Origin: Parus major | Taxonomy: Eukaryota > Chordata > Aves > Passeriformes > Paridae | DNA: 64,000 bases | Direction: 5' to 3' | Assembly (NCBI RefSeq): GCF_001522545.3 | Contig: NC_031769.1 | Location: 68,748,640 to 68,812,639 of the forward strand | Part shown: positions 27,601 to 43,039 of the stretch, piece after piece | Position numbering within the stretch: the first letter of the stretch is position 1 | How the letters are laid out: each line of letters starts with the position of its first letter | The notes under the pieces: generated by a model | Told to the model about the DNA's origin: nothing | What the model saw: the letters and a program-made list of their open reading frames with translations, nothing else | The model's database searches: none | Program-made: the position numbers and the translations under genes

Positions 27601-30600
27601 ATGTACAGGTAAGTTATCCTGCTCTGTGAGAGCTATAAGACACATATTTACTTGAATTGGATAAGTTATGAATGCTTATGAATTCCTAGGGGCATCCATT
27701 TCCTTTGGACTAGCGCAGTTAAACTTATCGCATGTTCTCTGACTGACCATTTGCATCTGCCAGCAGACAGGGAAGGGACTGCTTTGACACAGTGGGGCTG
27801 CAGTGGGACTGAGAGGATTGCTCATCTATGTGGGGGACTGGTAGAAGTGTTCAGGACAAACTGAGATGGATATGCATCACAGTAAAGCATAAATTAACTG
27901 AACAATTGGGTAGAAGTTATGAATATATCCCACAGAGATGAAGGGTGAAAAATTGAACAGGACTGAGGGCTGGGATCACAAAGTGGTTTGGTCTCAATCA
28001 CTAGTTTTCACTTGCATTTTAAGCGTGCGATGTGAACACAAAATGGCTACCACCACTCCCCTTTGCTGTTTGTTATGCTGTTTACTGACTGGTGTGAACA
28101 TAACAGGTTACAAAAATTGCAGTGCTAATCCATTAGCAGCACCCAGAAAAAAAAGCATTTCATGTCCCTGCAAACCTTCCATCATAAGATCTTACAGCAA
28201 GCTCCCAAGAGCAATCTGGTAAAGCTCAGAACAGGTGGGCTTTTTTGCCATCTCACATTGCAGGTAGAAGGTGATGTGCTGAGAGATGGCTAAGTACCTG
28301 GGTTAAACTGCAGAGGCTTGAGCACAACTGTGACTTAGCTCAGCAAAATGAGAATCCTCCTTCGCTGACATGATGGCTTCAAAGACAAAGCAAGAAAAGA
28401 AAGCCGCTTTGACCAAATTTTAAATTAGAGTGAGTAGATAATGGGAACATAAAGAAATTATTAGTGAATGTGTGTATGGAGGGGAAGCAGTGAAAGAAGG
28501 TAGGCTAGGACAAGGTGGTGGGATTAAACTGATGAGATGATTTTCTACTAGCTGTGACAATAAAGTGCCCACCAAAAGCATAAAGGAAGCACATAATGGT
28601 GTCACTGGAATAGATATACACACACAGGCCATTTATAATCCCGCTGCCCTAAGTAATGAGAGTAACAAAAACTCAACAGTGCAGATTTACAGAACTGACA
28701 AGCTGGTGGGGACTTGTTGCCTCCCAAAGCATCTAATACTGCTTGCTCCTTAGAGAATTCCACCAGCCAGCTCTGGGTTGCAGTGTCAGTCAGGGCATCG
28801 CTGCCTCACAGGTCTCTGCACAACACTTTGTCACGTGGCCAGGATGCACTGTCAGAAAAAGGCCCAGGCACTGACCCGGCTGGAGAAGTACTTCACCAGA
28901 TTGTATTGATGAGAGGATCCAGACTGGCCAACCAACTATTAAGAGAAATGAGTAGGGTTTTCCCGCCTTTGAGGAAGAATCCTTGCCTGTCACTTTCAAT
29001 TAGCCAAATTATAGCTGTCATTGTGTTCCACAGCTCATTAAATACCAGGAGTCTGCTTCAAATAGTATGGGCAAATCAAAGAGACAGTCTTGATAAGATT
29101 CTTTCTTTCAAAAGAAAGACTTCTCTTCTATCATGACACTTCACTGAATTGAGCCTTTGTTTCATCCAACCTCATTTTTCCCCTGCATTACACCTTTCTA
29201 CTGATATCTAAGGACTTTAGTTAGTGCTGTTCTTAGGAAAGAAAGAAAAAATATAGATCAATAGATGGACAGGCATGCTGACCTCTCTCTCTTGCAGTCA
29301 GGATGTTTGATAGCTTAGCAGCTGTATGATTGCATAGCAGCTTTAGTTCAAATACAGTGTATGCCAAAAACACCTTTCCACCTTTCCATATTGGTCATAA
29401 TTTTTCTTGATTTGCCATTTCTCTAAAGGAAATACAGATTCAAACCTACTTAGATTGTAAACAATTCACAGTAAAGTACATGTTTATATACAAAAAGTAC
29501 AGGAATAATCTGTAAATAAAAGACTTCCCTGCTGGAATTCTGTATTAAAGTCTTACTCCAGCCATAACAACTCTTGGTAATGGATAAGTTTCAACTACTC
29601 TTCCTCTTTTTAAATATTTTACTACAGAAAGTCTTTGGGATCTTAATCAAGGGTGTGGATCCCATTGTACACAGCACAAACCCAGAACAAAAAGATGGAG
29701 AGTTCACAGCACATATACAAGGCCAGATGAAGTGGACAATAACTAGGCAAATATACGGAACCAATGAAATCATATTGATCTGTGTGCAATGCCCTGGTCT
29801 CAGCACCCTGGTGCCTTAGCCCTTTTCTTTCATCAGCACCATAGAAAAGCAGGGTTCTTTAAGGTCTCTAGTGGAACCAGTTAATAAAAGCCTTATGCAT
29901 GCCTTCAGTAAACTCCATTGAAGCAGGAAAGGTAGTGTAAGACAAAACCTGGTGTTGTTTATGTCCATAGCTGTTCAGAAGGTGGAGACAGTGCAAGGTC
30001 ATAGGAAGATCACCTCAAGGGGCTGTCCAATTTGGTGGGGACAGGGATGGTGTTATTCAGAGCATGGGCACAGAAAAAGGCAGAAAGAAGGGAAAAATGA
30101 GCCCAGAATCAAAATCAGGGAAGAAGGCCAGGTGGGAACAGTTGGAGAGATGGAAGATGGACAGCATATGGCAATAATTTTTCAGGGGATGGAAACAAAA
30201 TACTGTGTTGTTTAAAAGAGGGCAAAGAGCACAGAGGAGAGAGGTCAAGTGGCAGAAACTCGATAGAAGCTCAACTCTTCTGGTACATTTGAATCTAAAG
30301 CAAAGAAAGGCACACAAGAAGATGTGTGCAAGGACACTAATCACAGATGCTTCTACAGTGCCTAAGGGGAGCGATATAGCCTATGTGGGACGCTCTTGAC
30401 CCTGTATTTCTGTTATTAAATACAAACATACTGTTTACTCTCTCTTTCCCTTAGAAATACCAAGGCACCCTGGGGAAATACAGTTAAGCTTTTATTGAAT
30501 CATCAGCATGCTGCTTGGTAATTTTACTCCCATCTAAGTCCTGCTATGTGGTTAAAGCTGGGCCACGTGCTTCCTGTTAAAGCAGAACACTGTGTCCCAC

Positions 30601-33600
30601 CTTGAAAGACATACCGTGTCCAAGTCTCCACAAACCAGAAGGTCTGAAGGGGCAGCAAATCTGAGACCTACATGACACTGGATGACTTGTTTATCAGTCT
30701 TGCAAATGTGCAAATAAGATACACACTTGTCAATGGAACATATTTCAATACGGTTTTCTCCAGTAAAGAAAAATAAGACACACAGAAAAATAAATGTATT
30801 TTTGGTGCCTGAATGTGTATTGGTTCATTTTCAAAATCTGCTTTTATTTATCCTCTGGTTTTCATTGATCTCTGGCAATAAACATGCCAGCTGAGAGAAC
30901 TTAGTTAGACAGTTTTTCTTCCCTCTGCCAGAAGTGATCTGGTTTCCTCTATGAGCCATACTTGGGAGTCTTCAGTCAGGTTGAAATATATCTCAATTCA
31001 GTGGATTATAACCAAATTAAATACAGCTTTGCTCCAAAAGATTTATTCATTTTTAGGATCTTCAAAATGAATTTTCATTCCTTTTCTCTCTAAAACACAC
31101 AGGTTTATTGACAGCATGTGTTGTTGTCTGAAATCCAATACCTTTATTACAGCACCTTATTATAAATTCCTTCTCTCATCTTTCTCAGACAAACATCTCC
31201 CTACGTATCTGCTCTCTCCTTCATCTCTTGTTTCCAGACCCAATCTTCCTCCATCACCCTGCTGGCATGGTCATCTTCATGTGCTCAGATCTACATGTCT
31301 CTAGCATAGGACAGAACTATTCTGAGCACACCTGCAAGGCCCTTACCAGTGTCCCACAAACTCCACAGTGGTTTTCAGCTAGACTTTGTGGGCTCCTAGG
31401 CCACCTCTGGTTTGCTGTTGCTGCTGAATTCCTTTTCCTAGGATGCTTTCCCCCACTTATTTCCTCCTGAGCCACCCTGTGTACATTTGGGTACTTTTTT
31501 TTCTGACAGAAAACATCTCAGAGGTGGCTCTCATTCAACCTGAGGAGCTGAAAATCCCTTTTACAGCATAAGAATTAATTCAGTAGGAATTCCCAAGGAG
31601 CAACCAATTTAAATGTTGTTTAATTGAGGAAAAGTGCTTTTCTTACCTTAGATTTGATGCATCCATATACCCCAAATACACAGTCAGGGGTTGAAGAGCC
31701 TTGATAGGGTATACAGAGCATGTCACATTTGCATTGTCAATACTGGCATTTTTCACATGAAATAGTGGGAGCAGAGAGACTATTTAGTCACACTTCTCTA
31801 TTTGCATACCAATACTTCTGAATTTTCACACAAGGACTTCTGAACTTCCCCTGTAACTAAGGCACACAAAGCACAGGTACATGCCAGAGAGGAAATGCAT
31901 ATCAAGAATATATTTGTACCTGTGCCCACTCCATTTGGGTGCTTTTCTCACCTGCAGTGAAGCCTCCTAGCCCATTTAAACTGGGAGGGTTACAGATTGT
32001 GGTTCAAACAGCCCAACGTATAAAACAAGGGGTGACTCTAACCTTGATTGAGCTTGGGTGAATCAGGAGTTAGTTGAAAGTAATTATGACCTAGTCTTTA
32101 CCTCATTGGAGCCATTATCTTGAATCACAAAGGGGATAAGGACTTGTAGAGAAGGGATTCTGTTTGAAGCTCTGTTGTCATTATTGTCTGGTTGGTTAAT
32201 ATTATTCATAGCATAAACCAAATTTATTTTACTTGGTAATGGTGAAACAATGCATCTATAAATAATGCTCAACACCTTATATAAAAATATTTAACACTGA
32301 AAAGAGGAGCATGAAATTTTACCTTTCCTGAAACTCAACGTCCTGTCATTACCAAAATTCAGTTTTAACATTGTGGTGAAGACTTAGCAAGCAAAGAAGT
32401 AAAACTGTTACTAACAGGTTAGGGAAACCTTCCTATGACACTGTTTCACTTTTAAGTGGGAAACAAGTTCTACTCAGAACTAAACCGTCTGCTTCTGGTT
32501 ATTTAACACCAGCCATCTAAATATCCTTTGATGGGGCCTAATAGGGTTTTTTGTATGCAAATTCCCACGGCTGGAGCAAGAAAGTGAAAGCGATTTATAG
32601 TACACGCAGCCAGGCGCATTGAGTATCCTGCGTCTCTGGGGCACATTAGATCCCAAAGTCCTGGTAGAGCCAGGTGTGGAAAGGGCTCAGCCCTTGGCTA
32701 GTGGGGCCAATGACCAGGTTACCCCTATCCCGGCCTCATAGTGAGCAGTGGAAGAGCTGCTGCTCACAAGGAGGAGGAGGACATGGGACCAGACGGCGGT
32801 TGTTTGGCTTGGCCGTCCTCACCTCCTGCGGCAGCCAATCTCTCTGCCAGCATCCAGTCGTTCCCACAGTAAGCTCGGTCTTAGTCTGGGATGCTTGCGT
32901 TCAGTTATTAATTTGGATGTAGCTGAAGTTTTCCTGAGGAGCTCAAGCCACGGCACGGGAAGCACATATTTCAGCTTTCAGTCGGGGCCAGAGTGAAGGA
33001 GGATTTCTCTGTCAGGAGGAGGAAGGCAGTGGTTTTACCTCAGGCCTGTCTCCTGACTGGATGGTGAGGGCTGGTGGCTAGGGGAGATGGGCTCTCCACA
33101 GAAACCCACAGGAATCTCCTTGTGGAAAGCCTTCGGCTGCCTATGTACACTGGGCTTGGGCCAGGTACCCTGGAAGTGAAAACAGCTACTTAACAGTTTC
33201 ATAGCCTTTATGTTCATTTGTAAAGCACTTTGTGAGAGGTGAGTTAACATTAACCCCCCTCCCCAGAGAGCAGAAGTGGGCAGATGTGTCTAAAAGCACC
33301 TGGCAAATTAATGACAAAAATGTAAAGAGAAGCAGAGGCCTCTCATTCACAGACCATGTTTGGGAAAAAAAGATGGGGGGGGAAAAAAAAGGAAAAAATA
33401 ATATTAAATACACGAACGGTAACAAAAGCACATCTGTCTGTAAAATTGTTTTCATAGGATCACTGAGCTGTGACTGCAGCTGATGTTGTTTAAGTCTGTG
33501 AGCAGACACTGGCTTTGCCATGAGCTCTCCTGCCCTGAGGAACCACATCAGAAAGAGTCATTTGGGCAGAAGGGAAGATGGCTTAGATGGTGAGAATCTG

Positions 33601-36600
33601 GCTTAATTTCTTATTTCAGGGTGACATAAACCTTCAGAGGTCTGTATCAGATCACAACTTGTTAATGATGTTGTAAGTCACCACATCTCCATTTTGTCTA
33701 AGAGATGTAGAAGTCAAATTAGTGCTCTGCTTTATTGTTCCTTGAAGAAAAACAAGAGTATTTTGATCTGTTTAAGAAATGGAGTATCAAAACCACTATT
33801 TTTATAAAAAATAATGAGTAGCCTTATGTCATTGCTCAAAGCTGCTGCAGCACACAGCATGTACCACACACACAAAGCAAAAAACCCTACAAAATAATGC
33901 AGTAGCCAAACAAATCCAAAGTAAAATCAGCAATGGCTTGGAGGGAAATGCTTGTCAGAATCATTCCTAGAAAAAGTCTGTGGCTGCTCTGCTCTTTTTA
34001 TTACCAGAGAGGAGTTCGATGGCAGCAGAGTGAACCACGGTTTTATTTATTGTGTAGTTCCCCTGTGGTACTGCCTTATGTCGTTAATTCACGAGTGGAG
34101 ATGCCACACTGCTTAACCTAAGTGCACCTTTGCAGCAGCAGAAGCACTCCTGGAGAACCGAAGGGATAACTTCGTTAGCTCAGCCAGCAGAGGGAACTGC
34201 TAATCAGCACTAATTGCTCACACAGGGCTAACAGATATCCTACCAAGCTCAGTAAATATCCAGTAAATCATGGCACTTCACACTTTCTATGCTGTGTCAG
34301 ACTGCAGATGACCCAGCAGATTCCAGCATGGCTATCTCCCTCTGAAACACTCCTCCAGGCCTTCATTTCCCCTCCCTTTGACCTCACGGCTTTCTCCCGG
34401 AAGGAGGGAGAGCTCTCAAGCGGTTTTGGCACAATGGCATTTCTGTCTCTTTCTGGTCAATTGAGTGCTCAAATAAACTAAAATCCTGCCTGAAACAAAG
34501 AAATTCTTTTCCCACCACGTGTCCTCTCATTCTCCCCTAGTTCTGCTCCTGTCCCAGGTACTTTCTGCCAAGCAGCAGCTGTACAAAGCAAGGGTTAAAT
34601 CAGGTAGCTCATATGTAGTCTCAATTTAGCAAAGCCAGAGGCAGGTTTGACCCATACTGACTGGCTTCACAAGACTGTGATCTCGTACCACAGTGCCAGA
34701 GCCACAACACCACAGCCAATGCCTAGCCAGGTACTGCTCCTCCAGAGTACCCCTCGTAATTCCTCGCAGCTTTCCTTAGAGGAAACACATACATAAGGTG
34801 TAAAACACTCTTTGCTTAGTAACAGTTACTTCAAAAGCTCTGTGGTTATCAACATCTAGTCAAGGTATGGATTGGTTGCATCCTTTTCCCTGCCTCACCC
34901 CAGGCTGAGTCAGCGTGCTTCTTACCTTCCAACACAAAGTACTTCCCAGTGGTATCAGTTTGCTTCCAAAAGGGCAAACAAAAGCAATCCCTTATGCCAT
35001 TTGTTATAGCAGTCCAACTTGCTTTATTCAGTGCTAATCCTGGTGGTTTGTTTCTCCAAACTAGATAAAATAAGAGGTGCTTGCAATGCCTCCTCCCTGC
35101 CAACAGCTATAGCTCCCATTCCAGCAGAGGCAACCACACCAGCACAGCTGTACAAGATAGAGTGGGAAATGGAAAATCCACCATCAAATGTAAGCACTCC
35201 AGAGGAGATCCATTTGATTGAGGACGAAGAAAGCATGCAGCAAAAAGCTCATTAAGCAACTTCTAATGAGCTTATATCTTGGAGGGCGTTGAGCAGTGAG
35301 AGGAGCCAAAGGCAGCTCCCTCTTATACCTATCACCTGTGGGCCACCAACACCCTTTTCATGGCCAGCAAGCAGCCGGAGCACAGCCCGTGTCAGCCACA
35401 CCTCTGTTGCAGAGGCTATATAGAAATCCATATGGCACCTCCCTGACACCTCGTTTCCTGCACCCCAAGCATCCTAAGGAAAGACTTAGGTAGCTGAAGA
35501 TCTGGCCGGCTGCATTCACACAAAATCAGCAGGGGAGTCTCGTTTGCAGGAATACAATGAATTAAACTGGATGAGGTCCAGGACTCAAGTTACACTAATT
35601 ATGGGTTTAAAATTAATGTAACACTAAACACCTGCTTCCTTCCACCCTGAGAAAGATGCCTTAGAAGGGTGTTATGTCTAATTTCTGCTTTTACAACCTT
35701 GAGAGGAAGGTGCTTTTACCATGTGAAATTAATTGCTTAGGTGCCCTCCCAGGGCTCTCACATGGAAATCGGAGCTTTTGAAAAAACGAGGGAGTGAAAA
35801 GACAACAGCCGTAAGATGAACCCCATGATAGAATAAAGGCAGCACCTTACTGAATTAATTTTACTTTTCCCTGTAACACATCCCTGGTTGGCATCCCTGC
35901 TTAACCCTTCCTTTTCCATTGAAACTTCTTTTTCAAAAAACTCAAAACTTTTCCAGCCTAGATTATTTTTCCTCTTTTCATGTTTATAACAAAACTAGTT
36001 AAGATGCACAAAAATCTGTAGAACCTCAGGACTGATGAACCTCACCCAGTGTACTCCCATCTTGCACTCTCCAAGGGAATCTGTCTCTCTCTTTTCTGGG
36101 GTACCTGTGTGGCACAGAGCCATCCTCCTCCTCTGGGTATCCTTTGTCCAAGCATGGCTGTCACCAGCTAAGCAGCAGCCCTGCCTGTGCATGCAGCTTG
36201 GGAGCACAAGCAAAGTCACCCATATAGCATTACAGTTGGAGAAAAATTCTTTAGGGTACCACATGCTCCAAAAAGTGTTTCTGGGAGCACCTTCAACTGC
36301 AGTCTGGTGATAAGCTTTCCAGCCATTGTGTGGCAAAGTGCATGTGACTTCCTCGCCTACCTGGCCTGGCATGCAGGTTCCCCCTCCATCTATGTCATGG
36401 CCTTTATGGGAGGGCATGGAGGGGAGACATAACCATTCCTACTCACTGATCTTTAAAAGTTCTGTAACTTGTGCACAGCCATAACACTCGTGAAGTCAAC
36501 TCCCTTTGGGACTGGCTCACAGCTTGTAAATATTACTCACCCAGAGCAGTTATCCTAGAACAGGGACTTTCAACATGTGCATGCACTGCCATTCTTACTT

Positions 36601-38199
36601 CTTGCAGCACCTTGTACTTCCCGCACTTTCAATGCTGTATTTCCAATTCCCCGTGTGCTGTACTGCACCTGAAGGAAGACTCATTCCAGATACCACGCTC
36701 TTCGGACTACTTGGAGCAGCTGCAACTTTATAAAGGAAAATAATTATATGTAAGAAACAATTTACTTTTCTCTTTGCTGGCTCAGCGAGCTCCTTAGTAA
36801 GGGGGGAACAGGGATCAGCCACTTAGTATTTTGAGTTTGACCAACTTGGCTTGAAAACAGCACCACTATTGATATCTTAGAAATCACTGGTTCTCCATGG
36901 GGCAGTACTTATAAATCAGAAACCACCTGCCTGTTTTGCAAGCATTTTCTTATTAAAAAAATCCCAAACCAATAATGAGATAAATACTCCTCATTCTGTG
37001 AGTGGATTTTTCTCAAACCGAATAAAATCAGGTCATTGCTTCCAGCTCTGCACTAACTGTAAACACCCCTTGCTCCCCTACTGCCACATTTTCAGTATGT
37101 TGTGAGCCCAGAAATATGTCCTTGATAGAAAAGTCAAGCAAGGATGGCCATCAATTCTGGGGAAGAGGAGTGGGGAATCACTCCCTTCCATCCCAGACAG
37201 TGGGATGTTTACAGCTCCAAAAAGCTGCAGTAGAAAGGCAGGAACAGGCCAGCAGGCTTGATCAGAGGAAGTGGCAAATTCCAGAGTCAAGAGGGAAAGA
37301 GCCCTGAGTTGCTTAACTCAGACAAAATAGTTAAAACACTTAATTTTCATACTTGTTGATGCAATTTCGGTGCCTCCGTCTGTAACATCTGGTTGCCTTA
37401 GATACATGAGGTAACTACGGCAACTAGTTATTACAGGGAGAGGGATAAGAAATAGATCAACATTACTGAATTTGGCAGGCTCTAAAATAGCTTTTCTGTA
37501 AAGCAGAGCCAGGTGCAGAGGGTACAACAGCACCATGGGGCAATGAAAGGCAAAGGTGGCCACAGCAAGACGACACCCTGGGGTTAGGCTGCTTAAGCAC
37601 CTGGATGCATTCATTACCTCTTTAGATCTCCTTGCAGCAGGATTGCTGGCCAGAGTACCAATGCTGCTCAAAGGGCTTGCCCAGTATTTGTATTGGAGCT
37701 ATCTTCAGTTTAAGTCATCCCCTCCCCACCACCCTACCCTCCCCAAACATCTCCCTCTCAAAAACAAGGAAGGTGTTGGGAAGTACTAGTTGTCCTCCAC
37801 AGATTTCTAACTAAAGGAGGGATTTATGAGGTGAAAAGCTGTAGAGACCAGAAACAATGTGAACCTGAACACACATCCTAAATATCAATGCTCTAATGGC
37901 ACAACTGACACCATGCCTTGGTGATGTAATGTACTGTAGTGCACAAAACAGATCATAAAATGATGCACAGTTCTTGTTAACTAACCACTTTAATGCTTTT
38001 TAGAATTATTAGTTAATCTGTTGGAAGGTGAGCCGCTTTCAGGCTGGGTTGTCTTCCCTGCAGAAAGTCATTGAAGTGCACTGAAACACCCCAGTGACCT
38101 CCTTGCTCCAGACAGTAGGGAGGAGTGGGTGTTCCCAGATTTGAAAGTGAACCATCCAAGACTGCCAGAAAGACATGTTTGTGCCCAAAATGTCTGACT

Positions 38200-38232
38200 T
38201 TCTTTCTTTCTTTTTTTTTTTTTTTTTTTCTT
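38200..38232 (+). repeat. (CTTT)n / poly(T) tract
   Basis: Three CTTT units run into a T stretch of about 20 bases. It is a simple repeat without recognised flanking element. Confidence 0.85.
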
Positions 38233-41200
38233 GGCTTGCAGGAAAAGCTGTGTTAATAAATCCTTAATAAAGGATTGCCTCTGAAAAGCTGGATACATGT
38301 GCTGTCTGAATATCCTTCACCAGGATTATTCCCACACAGAATTTTTCCCTACATAGCTAGGACAAAGCCTTCATTTCATATTTGACTCAAAACTACAGAC
38401 ATTTACAGAAAGAAGCCAGCACCACTGTTTCATGTGATGCATTTCATTAAAAATACCTCTAAGATCAGGGTGTTACAATAGCCAACCAGCCCCAGTTCTG
38501 CAAATGAAAAGCATCATTCACTAATCCTGGCAACACTATATTCCAGACCACAAAGGGCGCTGCCTTATAACACTGTTTACATATGAAATCCGAGTGTCTA
38601 AACCAGAAAGTCCCCACCTTTTCACCTCAGCAGGCTGCTCGAGGGAAGTCTGCACAGAGTTTTGCTTCCCTTAGGATGTTTTCCTCATTAAACAGGCTAG
38701 TTGGTAACTTATATAAGTTTGTATTTTTCCCAGCAGATTGCCCTCTTGGAATTCTTCGCTGTCTATCTTCAGAGATGAGAACTGGTTAGATGAACAGAAA
38801 TGAGATTCAGTCTCAGTAAATGTAAAGTAATACACTCGGGAGGAGTAGTGAGAGCATTTTCAAGCACCTTAAGGGCTCTAAACTAAGTACCTCAATTTCA
38901 TAAGGCGACCCAGGCGGCAAAGCATAGCTCAGTGAAAGTCATTGCTTAACATGTAATCAAAAATGTTGACAATATATGAGAAATCTTAAAGAATGGGCTG
39001 CAAGTTAAAAAAGTAAAAAAAAAGAAAGGAAATGTTTTAAGACCATTTCAAATGACTGAGCACTGGGAAGACTGTGGTATAATATAGTGTATTTACTGAT
39101 TAACATATTTCAGAAAAAATATAGCAAGGGTTTGTAAAAAATAGTAAGTAAGAAACGTTTCCAATTAAAGAGTGATCTGAAGGAGTGAGACTGTATTCTT
39201 TAGGAAGCAGAAAACTAGGAGAGGGTCTGACAGCAAGCATGGGGAATGAGAATTGATCTGGAGATACCAAGAGCTTCTCCTTTCCCCTCTCCCTAATAAA
39301 AAGAGGGGATATCCAGCAAATTAGATGATGTGAAATGCACAATATCAAGAAGAAAACACTTTTACACAGTCTATACATTTTAAAATGCTGTGGAAAATGC
39401 TGTGAAAGCAGTCTAGGAGGTTACTGCCTGGATACCCTTTCCTATTTCATACCTGCACTACAGACACTGGAAGGACCATGTGCTAACTCTCTGGGCAATT
39501 CCCCCCCCCCATCACTGGCTGAAACCTTAGTCTTAAAGAAACCTGAATGAAAGTGGCCACGTAGCAAGATGCATGAGGTCTGGCAGCTGGGAGATACGCT
39601 CCACTCCACTTCAATATGGGGCTGAAAGCCAGCAACAGAGAGGCAGTAACAAGTATGTGATGAAACAGAGCTGCAGCTGCTGGTTCAGCAAATATAGGTC
39701 AGAGCTACAAAACCTTAATCTATGGAGGAAGCATGAATGTCAAAAAAAATAATCAGATTCAAGCAGGATTACAAGTTGTGTGGGTAACCAGAGCCCTAGG
39801 AGTTCACCTAAATTAACTGATAGAGAATTTATCTCTTTCTGTGTAGATGCAAATGGGACTAAGCAGCAAGACCTTCTGAAAACACAGTGGCCTTGTCTGA
39901 ACTTTAGAAAAATTGCGAACTTTTCCACCCAGCAGGCAACATAGTTCCAGGACCTTTCAACAGTGGTGTTGTAAGCTCACCTCTGCAGTCTGCTGTTCAG
40001 ACACTGTTAGCTGCAGAGTATTTGAAATGGGAGGGCGAGTAGAGGAATGGGGTCACAACACCACAGCTTGGCATAGAGGAGCAAGTCATTGTTTTGGGGG
40101 ACTCGATCCACCAGAATACTGGTGCATCACTGTATGCTAAACAGAGGTGTATATATGTTGAACAGTGAGCACCACTGTGTGTTAAATAGAAAACAGAGAA
40201 GCAATCTAAAGTCAGACAGAAATTACTCAGAAGTCAAATAGGTTTTTACCTGTGGACAAGTTCCCCTTTGACAAGTCAAAGCCATCTTTAGAGCTTTATT
40301 GCCTGTAAAACTGTTGGAGGTGATTGCCTCACTGTCACCAAATTGCCTGTTAATGTTGCAGCCACTGAGGCAGCTGCGGAGGAGGACTGGCAAGGGCAGG
40401 TTTCCTGCTGTAGGCAGGAGAAGTAGAAGGGCTGTTAGCAAAGCAGGTGCTTGGGGTGGAGCAAATATGTCAGGTGAGGAAACATGACTTCTACTCAGAA
40501 ACTGAAGTACAGGCATCAATTTTGTGAGGCCTTTCCAAGAGCATTTCTCTGCACGTGTGCCATTATTTATGTGTGGGCCAGTCACACAAGGAATCCTAGG
40601 TACACGATCCCTAATGATTCCAATGGGAAAGTCGTATTTGGGCTGCTTGCAGAATCCAGGAGTCCTATGTTGCACATAGAATCTTTGTTACTTCAACAGC
40701 CCCAGGAGGGGATAAGCTGCTCTAATCAGACATCCCTTCCTGGAGGGAAAAGAGACCCTTCAAGTCATGCTCTTTGCAGACACGCATCTTTCTCACTGTC
40801 AATCTGAAAAGTGACATTGATTCTTTTTTCTGTAGCAGAACCACGATTACTTAATTTGTAGCCAGTGGAGCCTATGGCAAAAATTTTTGAGAAAGGAAGC
40901 CAAGATTTTCGCAGCTGACTTGAAACCTAGAATGAAGAAAGGCAGAAGAAGACCTAAGTCTAACTCAAAATGGAGTGAACAAGGTCCACCCATCCTAATG
41001 GAATGAGGGGTTAAGCCCTCTCAAGCAGCAGGGTGAAGTAAGACTATAACCTCAAGATTAGGTTCTTCTTTATAAAGCCACACAGAGTAGTTTGAACTCT
41101 ACCCATCTTTGGTCATTCCCTGATATTTGGGACATTAAGCCCTGCTTTAGTCTACACAGGCAGAAGAGCAACTTGGGCTTTGTGTGATGGGATCTGCATT

Positions 41201-42769
41201 TTATAGGACTGGATTATTGAGACTGGTTTGAACACAAAAAACCCAAGCAGACTTCTCCATGGGCAATAAGATTCTGAGGCTCACCAGCCTCCTGTGAGAT
41301 ACCAAATGCTTCACCTCAGGTGAGCCAGGTAGTGGGAAAAGATGTTCAGCCAGAAAATCTTTCTGGCACTTTCGTCTTTAAATCTGTATACATGTAACTT
41401 TGGGGAAAACAGAAAAAAAAAATTCTTTATGAATGAATGCTTTTTCTTTAGGGTTGTATACCATGTATTTCCTATATGCTATTACTTATCAGCATTGCAA
41501 TACAACATTCACTCTTTAACCAACCATGCAATGCCTCTGTTAAAAGCAAACCCAAATCTCTTTGTGTTGTTTTTGATAAACTTTGAATCTGCTCACAAAT
41601 ATTCTACTATTTTTAACAATGTGTGATTTCTACTAGTGAATGAAAGACTATCAGGATATTGCTAGGCTGCCAATATTTGCTTTAAAAATGTAACTTTTTG
41701 TAGTAGCTGTGTTACATTTCCATTCCATGTTTGTTGTTTTTTGGGTTTTTTTTGGCTGCAAGATGTAGTCCTTTTTCATAGATTTACAGTCTTATATTAA
41801 TGTTTTCCTTTTTAGTATATAAATATATATATATGCTCTTCACATCTAAGCTAGATTTTGGCCATACATCATGTTTTACAGAAATGGCAATGGGATAAAA
41901 ACCACACAAATGTATTCCATCTTTAAAACCCAAAGTATCATCATTCAGACTCAAAAGTTCAGAGGTTATAGTAGCTACAAAAGGAATAATTTTTTTTGTG
42001 CTAAGCTTATTAAGCAGAATACAGTTCTTACTTCAGGAAAGTAGACCTGAGTTAGACTCAGCAGGAAAAAAAATGCTTCCATATAGTAATTTTCAATAGA
42101 GTAAATTTTAAGGTATCTTTTTCTCTATTAAGAAAGGATTTATTTATTTTTTTTTCTTTTAGAATTTCTACTCTCAAAAGCAGCTTAGAAATGAGAAGAC
42201 TTCTAGGAAATGATTTCAAATGGAAGTAACTCTTGTCCCAGTACAAGAAGAGTCAGATAAGAAAGCTTTAATTCTAGTACAAAACAGTCTTTGACTTCAA
42301 AGGTTTAATTTCTAGCTGGCACAGGACCAATAAAACCAATAATTTCTTTTTTAGATTTTGTTTTTTACTAATTGAATGTCTGTTCTTGTAAGGCATGTTA
42401 GTGAGTGGCACACAGTGCTGGCTGCAGCCCAGCTCACTGAGCTCCTGAGTTTATCCATTTGGTAAAATACATAATTATGCGCACTGTGTGCACAGAGCCC
42501 AAGGTCCCACTGACTTTGTCAGCTGATAAGATCTCATTTTAAGACCATCAGCATCTGTTCATAAGTTATTATTCCTCCCATTCAGATTTCAGTTATGTTA
42601 TCTGTTGTGGCTGTTTATCCTCGTTGGCTAAGGATTTCAAAGCAGCTTCAGGGATTTAGATACATTTTCCATTTTGAGTCCATATTTACATTTCCTTGAA
42701 GAACCCTGGTCATCCTATTTATAGACCTTTGTTAAGCTCCATGACAGCAATCCTGTGGGCTTTGGGCAC

Positions 42770-42832
42770 AACATTTATATATTTATATAAATTTATATAT
42801 TTAAAATTATTGGGCACAATATTTATATATGT
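42770..42832. repeat. AT-rich imperfect repeat
   Basis: Two copies of 'gggcacaa(c/t)atttatatat' about 49 bases apart, separated by alternating TTTATA sequence. It is a low-complexity local duplication. Confidence 0.6.
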
Positions 42833-43039
42833 CAATGGGTGACACAGGCTAAAATATGTATCTGAAGAGCACAAGGATAGTATGTTCTCATTCTATGTAG
42901 TGGCCTGAAAATGAGAATACAGACTTGAACCATGGCAGTGTGACCTAATTTAGACATCAGGAAGAATTATTTAGCCATAGAGGAAGTGACACATAGGGCT
43001 ATGCTGCCAAAGGTTGCTGCAGTATTTCCATCTTCAAAA

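Larger units (their letters stand above)
20749..43039. other. Long intergenic region with no recognised gene
   Basis: About 22 kb with no recognisable exons, tRNAs or full repeats. It holds simple-sequence tracts only: a 20-plus-base A run near 24671, a T-rich tract at 38200-38230, a G/A-rich tract at 33365-33400, a run of nine or so C at 39500-39509 and AT-rich low-complexity sequence at 41815-41835 and 42770-42830. Open frames here are short, unrelated to known proteins and lack convincing splice sites. Conserved non-coding elements may be present but cannot be judged from one sequence. Confidence 0.5.

Noticed and set aside
35019..35255. 78-codon plus-strand ORF with an acidic C-terminus
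   Set aside because: No recognisable family, no splice context, and an isolated position in intergenic DNA.
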